From Planococcus citri (lineage: Eukaryota > Arthropoda > Insecta > Hemiptera > Pseudococcidae): a stretch of DNA of 64,000 nucleotides. The stretch spans positions 46,596,836-46,660,835 of the forward strand of contig NC_088681.1 of NCBI RefSeq assembly GCF_950023065.1, given 5' to 3'. Below are positions 59,001 through 64,000 of the stretch, in pieces. Positions within the stretch are counted from its first letter, which is position 1. The number at the start of each line of letters is the position of its first letter. The notes beneath the pieces were generated by a model that was given only the letters and a program-made list of their open reading frames with translations, did not search any database and had not been told where the DNA came from. The translations under genes were made by a program, and so were the position numbers.

Positions 59001-61489
59001 GTTTTTTAAAATGTTTTTCAATTTTATTTTCATTTTTTTTTTTTGCTTTTGAAATGAGCATTTGAGCGAAGTTTTCTATACTTAGTTCTGATTCAGTTAT
59101 TGCCATGTCGATTTTGCGGTGTGTCTTTGACAATCAAAATTGTATGCATCATTACGAATGTCTTCCAAAACTATTCCAGTTTTTTATACGAGTGAAAAAT
59201 ACTTCAATTTGTTGTTTTTTTTTTTTTCGAAAGAACACGATTGGAAATTCTGTATCCATCCCATTCACAAGAGTAAAATTTTTCTACGTAGGTATCTATA
59301 AAATAACTGTGATTTTTTCAATATAATATGCTTTCATCTAGACGCAAACTCAGCATAAAATAAGCTTCGACTAATATATAGGATGAAAAAAATATTATAA
59401 TTAACTAAATGCTTAAGGGGCATATTGTGGGTTCTCCATCCTGTATATTCGACAAAAGACACAAGTAATTATGTTTTTCTCTTCGATGTTGTTGAGACGA
59501 AGAAGAAAAAAACCCACTCGATTAAAATGACTTTCCCATCGTTTAAAAATTGCCAACTAAACTATATTAATTTGCTATATTATGCACATTCATTTGACAT
59601 GTACGTCGTATATCGCGTATGGATTTGCGATTTGCGATTACTTTGCAAATAGTAATAATAGACGAAGTAAAGCAGAGTGAAATGAAATTCCAATCCTTCA
59701 ATCGTACTGGGAATAAGTGTTTTTGCGGGTTGCAGTACGTTTCCGCGAAGGGTGTCGTATTTGTTAACTTGCCACTGCCACTGCCACCTCTCGCAGTACT
59801 CGTTTGAGTTTAAATACGTGTAAAACGTGTAATTTTCCGATGAAATTGTGCCAAGGGTGAGAATGAAAAAGCAGACAGCAGGGGATGGCAAAGTGTACAG
59901 TAAAAGTTATTCGATACCATCTGTGTATTTTGTATCGCGATGCAAAAGTTGTTGTTATGTTTTCAATTACTTAAGTTTGTATAGTATATACGATATACTA
60001 CTATGTAAGTAAACTAAATGGCGATGTAAAATGTGTCATTTTGAGTGAGCAATGTTACACCATACGGAGTTACGGTGCTTTTAAAATTATTCATGTAAAA
60101 ACCAACCCTTCTTATTCTACATCTGAACTGTGATGTTTGATATTTCAACGTCTTGTATTAATAATAATGTAATATTTTGTTTGCAGAAGCTGCAGTGCAT
60201 AATTAATTCCACGAATCAAATGTTGAAAATGTGACATGTAGGTGAGTTGAAGTACATTTACCTAGCATTGTTCTTACTTTAGTTATGTAATTTTATAACT
60301 TAAATATGGAGAAGTTTAGCTCTGTTCATGATAAGCCCATAAAAATTTATACGAAGAGAAATTGCCAATTGGGCTTATAATAGAATGTTTGATTGCGAAT
60401 ACGTCCATCTACCTACCTTTAGAATGTGGCAAAAATTTGCCTTTATTTGTCCTCTCTGTTCTCTTTTGGTAGAAAATTTACAGATATTATTTTTCAGTTT
60501 TTTTTTCAACTTTCTAGAAACTTGAAATTTACACGAATCATGTATCAAAAGTACGCCTCCTGTTTTTTCCTCTCTTATAAAAATGCTGATGGGGTGTAGA
60601 AATGAAAGCATGGTATCAAAAGGTTTAGATGAATAATTTCCAGGCAAAAAGGTGAAATAAAAACTGCAGAATAATCCATTGCAGGGTAAATAAATGGATT
60701 GGGGGAAGGGGGATGATCGAAAAGCGAAAGTCGTCAACCGCATTTTACCCTCAGAATTCAATTTTCTTCATTTTCCCCAAATTTTTCAAATCATTGTGTT
60801 TTTGTTTCTTCTATATCTACTTACCTTATTTGAAAAATGTCGACCATTTTGGAAATTTTCAACTGGAGTTCAACTGCAGAAGTGCAGATAGTTGATGTTC
60901 ATAAATTCATCGAAATAATTATCTATAGGTAGATATATCCAAAAAAAAATATTGTGTTAAAAGTCAGAAAAAGAGATAAGAGACCGACTTCACCTGCATC
61001 AAAATTCAGGCATTCAAAAATTTAGGTGCTTGAGTATATTTTCAGAAAAAAGAGGAAGGGAGAAAGGAAAAGAATTTTCTTTCGCTAAAAAAAATATATT
61101 AGGAAAATAGGTGCAATGTAAAAAGACGAACAAAAAGAATTTTCCATATCAGCAGTAGATTTTGGGAAACATTCGATTGATTGCTGCCTTTTCGATACTC
61201 AATATTTTGGTAAACGATTTTTAAAAACATTTTATTAGTTGATTTTTTGGGAAAATATTCAATTACATGATGGATTTTAAACAAATTGTATAATTAGATG
61301 GTTAATATTCAATTGATGATTTATCACAAAAAATCCAATCATTAAATTTTTTAATATTTTATAATAAGTAATTGAGAAATAAATTTTATCCGTCAATTTT
61401 TCAATCAAGTGATCAATTTTTAGACGAACTAACGTCTAAAAATTGGTAGGTAAATATTTTCATTATTGATTTTTAAATAGAATTTTTGA
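59001..61489. other. Gene-free stretch
   Basis: AT-rich, with a less biased section at 59580-60060. No splice-supported coding exon. Confidence 0.4.
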
Positions 61490-61920
61490 AAATATTCAGT
61501 CGATCGATTTAAAGAAAAACCGAACGAAGAAATTTAAAAAACAAAAAAGTAAGTAGGTACCGACTAACCTACCTACTTATTGAATAGTTTTAGTTCAAAG
61601 TTTAATCAATAAATGTTTGAGAAAAATATTTGAATTAGATGAAAATAAATTTTATGGGCCAATGAATTTTAGAAACATTTTCAACTGATTCAAGGAAAAA
61701 TCGAACGACAAAATTTCGAAAAAAAATACTGAACGCTCTTACGGAAAAATTTCATTTGTGAAGTTCGAAAAAATCAATTTTATGGGCCAATTTTTTGATC
61801 AAATTATGAATTTTGGAAACATTAGGTATCAACTGATTCGAGGAAAAATCGAATGACAAAGTTTGAAAAAAAAATACTGAACTCTCTTGGGGGAAATTTT
61901 ATTCGTGAATTTTGAGGGAA
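61490..61920 (+). repeat. Degenerate tandem repeat, unit about 140 bp
   Basis: Three diverged copies beginning near 61495, 61675 and 61805. They share gattcaaggaaaaatcgaacgacaaa, aaaaatactgaac.ctctt and aattttatgggccaatttt. Confidence 0.65.
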
Positions 61921-64000
61921 AAAATGATATTAAGTATGTTAAGTTGCTGAAAATAAATTTTATTGGTCAAGTATCTAATTGAATTAATTTTCAAACGAAC
62001 TCTTTTATCAAGTCGACGAGTAAAAGATTTTCGATCCACTAATTTGGAAAAAAATGGATCTACAAAATTTCTATACTTACGTACAGAAGAGAAATTTTGT
62101 TCATCAATTTTTCAGAAAAATTTTCAGTTAGATCATTCTCTCCCCCTTCCCAGTTTCAATTGGCGTAATTCGTTATCAAACGAACTACGTTATCAGTTGA
62201 TATTCAGTGTACACTTACCAATTGAATAAAAATTGAATCGTGCACTTTTTTAAGTGTATACTTACTTACTTACTTACCTGAGTCAATTCGTCAATTGAAA
62301 AAGAAATTTAACGTGGTTGATCGGCATTTCAATATTAATTCCCATTAATAAATCGATTTTATCCATTATGAAATTGACATGGGAAATGAAAACTATTTAT
62401 TTAAGTATTATTATTTTTTCAAAATTTACAAATTGATTTCTTTATTTTCTAACTTTTTCAAAGAAATGTGTAAATAATTTTTTTTTTCATCTTTTTTGAA
62501 TAAATTGCTACTTGAAAAAAAAATGAAATTTCCTCTCTCTAAGGAAACTTAAAAATTTTTTTTTTCGAAGTTTTTTAAAGTCTGACACGAGTTTATAATT
62601 ATTTTAATTTGCCAAAGTGGCGAATTTTGACTGAAAATACCTTCTGCATTTTCAGTTTTAAATGATTTTACAAATATTTTGTGCGGCTTTGAAGAACTTG
62701 TAAAAAATTGCAATAAATTCTTGCCATTATGTCAGACTTTCAAAAATTTTGAAAGTAATGACAAATTTTATTTATGTATAAGTTTCGTGTCATATGACTC
62801 TTGAAAATTGTAACATGTCTATTGGACTTTTAATAACTTGAAAAAAATACTTACAATTTTATGTCAGAGTTAAAAATACATCCATGGCTCAAAACTTTCC
62901 TTGGATGGGAGACTTCACATCCATTTTTTCAACATTTTGAAAATTTTTCCACATAACTTGTTGAAATTGTGTATTTGTATCTGTATCAACAGGATGTTGA
63001 GCCCTCGTTTTATTTTTCATTAAAATACGAGTAAGTATACTGAAAATTTTTCGTGCTCATGAATATTTTTTTCGTCGAGAAAAGCTGATCTTTAAGAAAA
63101 CAGTTGATATTTTTCAATTTGAGTGAAACATTTTCGAAATTTTTGAAACTTATGAAGAGCTATTCTTTTTTGAAAGAGGCATGGCGAAGAATAAACGACA
63201 TTTCTTCACCCCCCCTCCCCCCTACAAAAAAACTTCTAGAAATAGAAGTTGAAAAAATGCAAAAAAAAAAACGTTTTCTAGTATCTTCACCAATTATCAA
63301 TCATGAAACTTTTGGAATGGTCATTGGTCATGGATCCACCTGAAATGAAAATTTTTCGGACTCCTACCCCCACCCCGTCAACTCAATATCATGACTGCAA
63401 TAATCAGAGACCCCAAATAGCTACTTACATGACTTCAATGTGTACCTAGACCTACTCTGGGCCTTGAAAAGTACTCGTAACAAGAATGAGGTGTGTAGCA
63501 GTCATCAAAATTAAATTTGTGCTCTAAAAATTGAAAAATTGATCAAATTCTCGCCCCTGCATAGCTCAAAATCTCCATTAAATGTGAACGTAGCTCGAAT
63601 ACAATGCAATAGGTGCTGCATAAAAATGTGTAGATATAGTGTATACTGTATAATGGTAGTTTACGTACACGTAGAGCGAGAGAGATACTTATACAGACGT
63701 ATACGTAGTCGACAGTCGTACATGATACACGTATTACGAGTAAATATGTATACTTGGCTGTACGGAGGTATGCGATTGCGAGCTTTGACGATGACGTCAC
63801 GCTTTATTACAATATCAGCAGCAGCAAATTGCAGCGTGTAAAATGTTTCCTTTCCAATTTGGAACGAGCCAACAGGCGTTTTCAAAGCTGGTGATAAAAA
63901 GTTGTGTACGATGTATATGTTGTACCGAGATTCTTATTTGTGTACATGGTAAATTAAATACTACATACGTAAATTGACTACGTTATCGATAACCCAATTG
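61921..64000. other. Gene-free right end
   Basis: AT-rich, no exon, RNA gene or element recognised. The last 450 bases have mixed composition with tacg/cgta words. Confidence 0.4.

Noticed and set aside
59580..59891. Antisense frame starting MPSPAVCFFILTLG, signal-peptide-like
   Set aside because: The hydrophobic start is followed by sequence without any domain, with no splice context; probably chance.

Overview
The window is AT-rich animal nuclear DNA. Genes are split by spliceosomal introns with GT..AG ends, there is almost no continuous coding sequence, and non-coding repeats and small DNA transposons dominate. An insect is most likely: the window holds annexins, an insect-dsRNase-type nuclease and a jockey-like retrotransposon copy, and the short motif gtaggta/tacctac is scattered everywhere. 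A sap-feeding hemipteran such as a mealybug or other scale insect is my guess; the sequence does not prove it.

Left part (1-18,500): a tandem array of four annexin-like genes (called A, B, C and D here), all on the minus strand with the same eight-exon plan. Gene A runs off the left edge and lacks its last exon; B, C and D are complete. Each opens with a 39-codon exon that encodes a hydrophobic membrane segment, which is unusual for annexins, followed by four annexin repeats. Only repeat 4 keeps the calcium-binding G-x-G-T signature. C and D are a recent duplication that includes introns and 5' flanks. D has since gained two transposable elements that C lacks.

Middle part (18,500-31,700): mostly repeats, plus one five-exon gene fragment on the plus strand at 30,031-31,621. 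It encodes a DNA/RNA non-specific endonuclease domain of the insect dsRNase type. The catalytic His position and the Mg-ligand loop appear to be missing, so it is probably a pseudo-nuclease. Its 5' end (signal peptide exon) was not found. Possible promoter and leader exons at 22.3 and 27.0 kb are weak candidates.

Right part (31,700-64,000): no convincing host gene. It holds a 5'-truncated jockey-like LINE (40.03-43.29 kb, minus strand) cut by four separate insertions, three of them with short target duplications, a roughly 150-bp satellite of about 16 copies (56.6-59.0 kb), low-complexity 'ttttggcaaaa' arrays, an element nested in another element (52.1-53.8 kb), and two CpG-rich blocks (44.3-45.1 and 54.6-55.2 kb) that could be promoters of genes outside the window.

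Several MITE-like elements have perfect target-site duplications (8 bp in four cases), which indicates recent mobility of hAT-type transposons. All splice junctions were inferred by hand from conserved paralogous structure and reading frame. No alignment, database or expression data were used.
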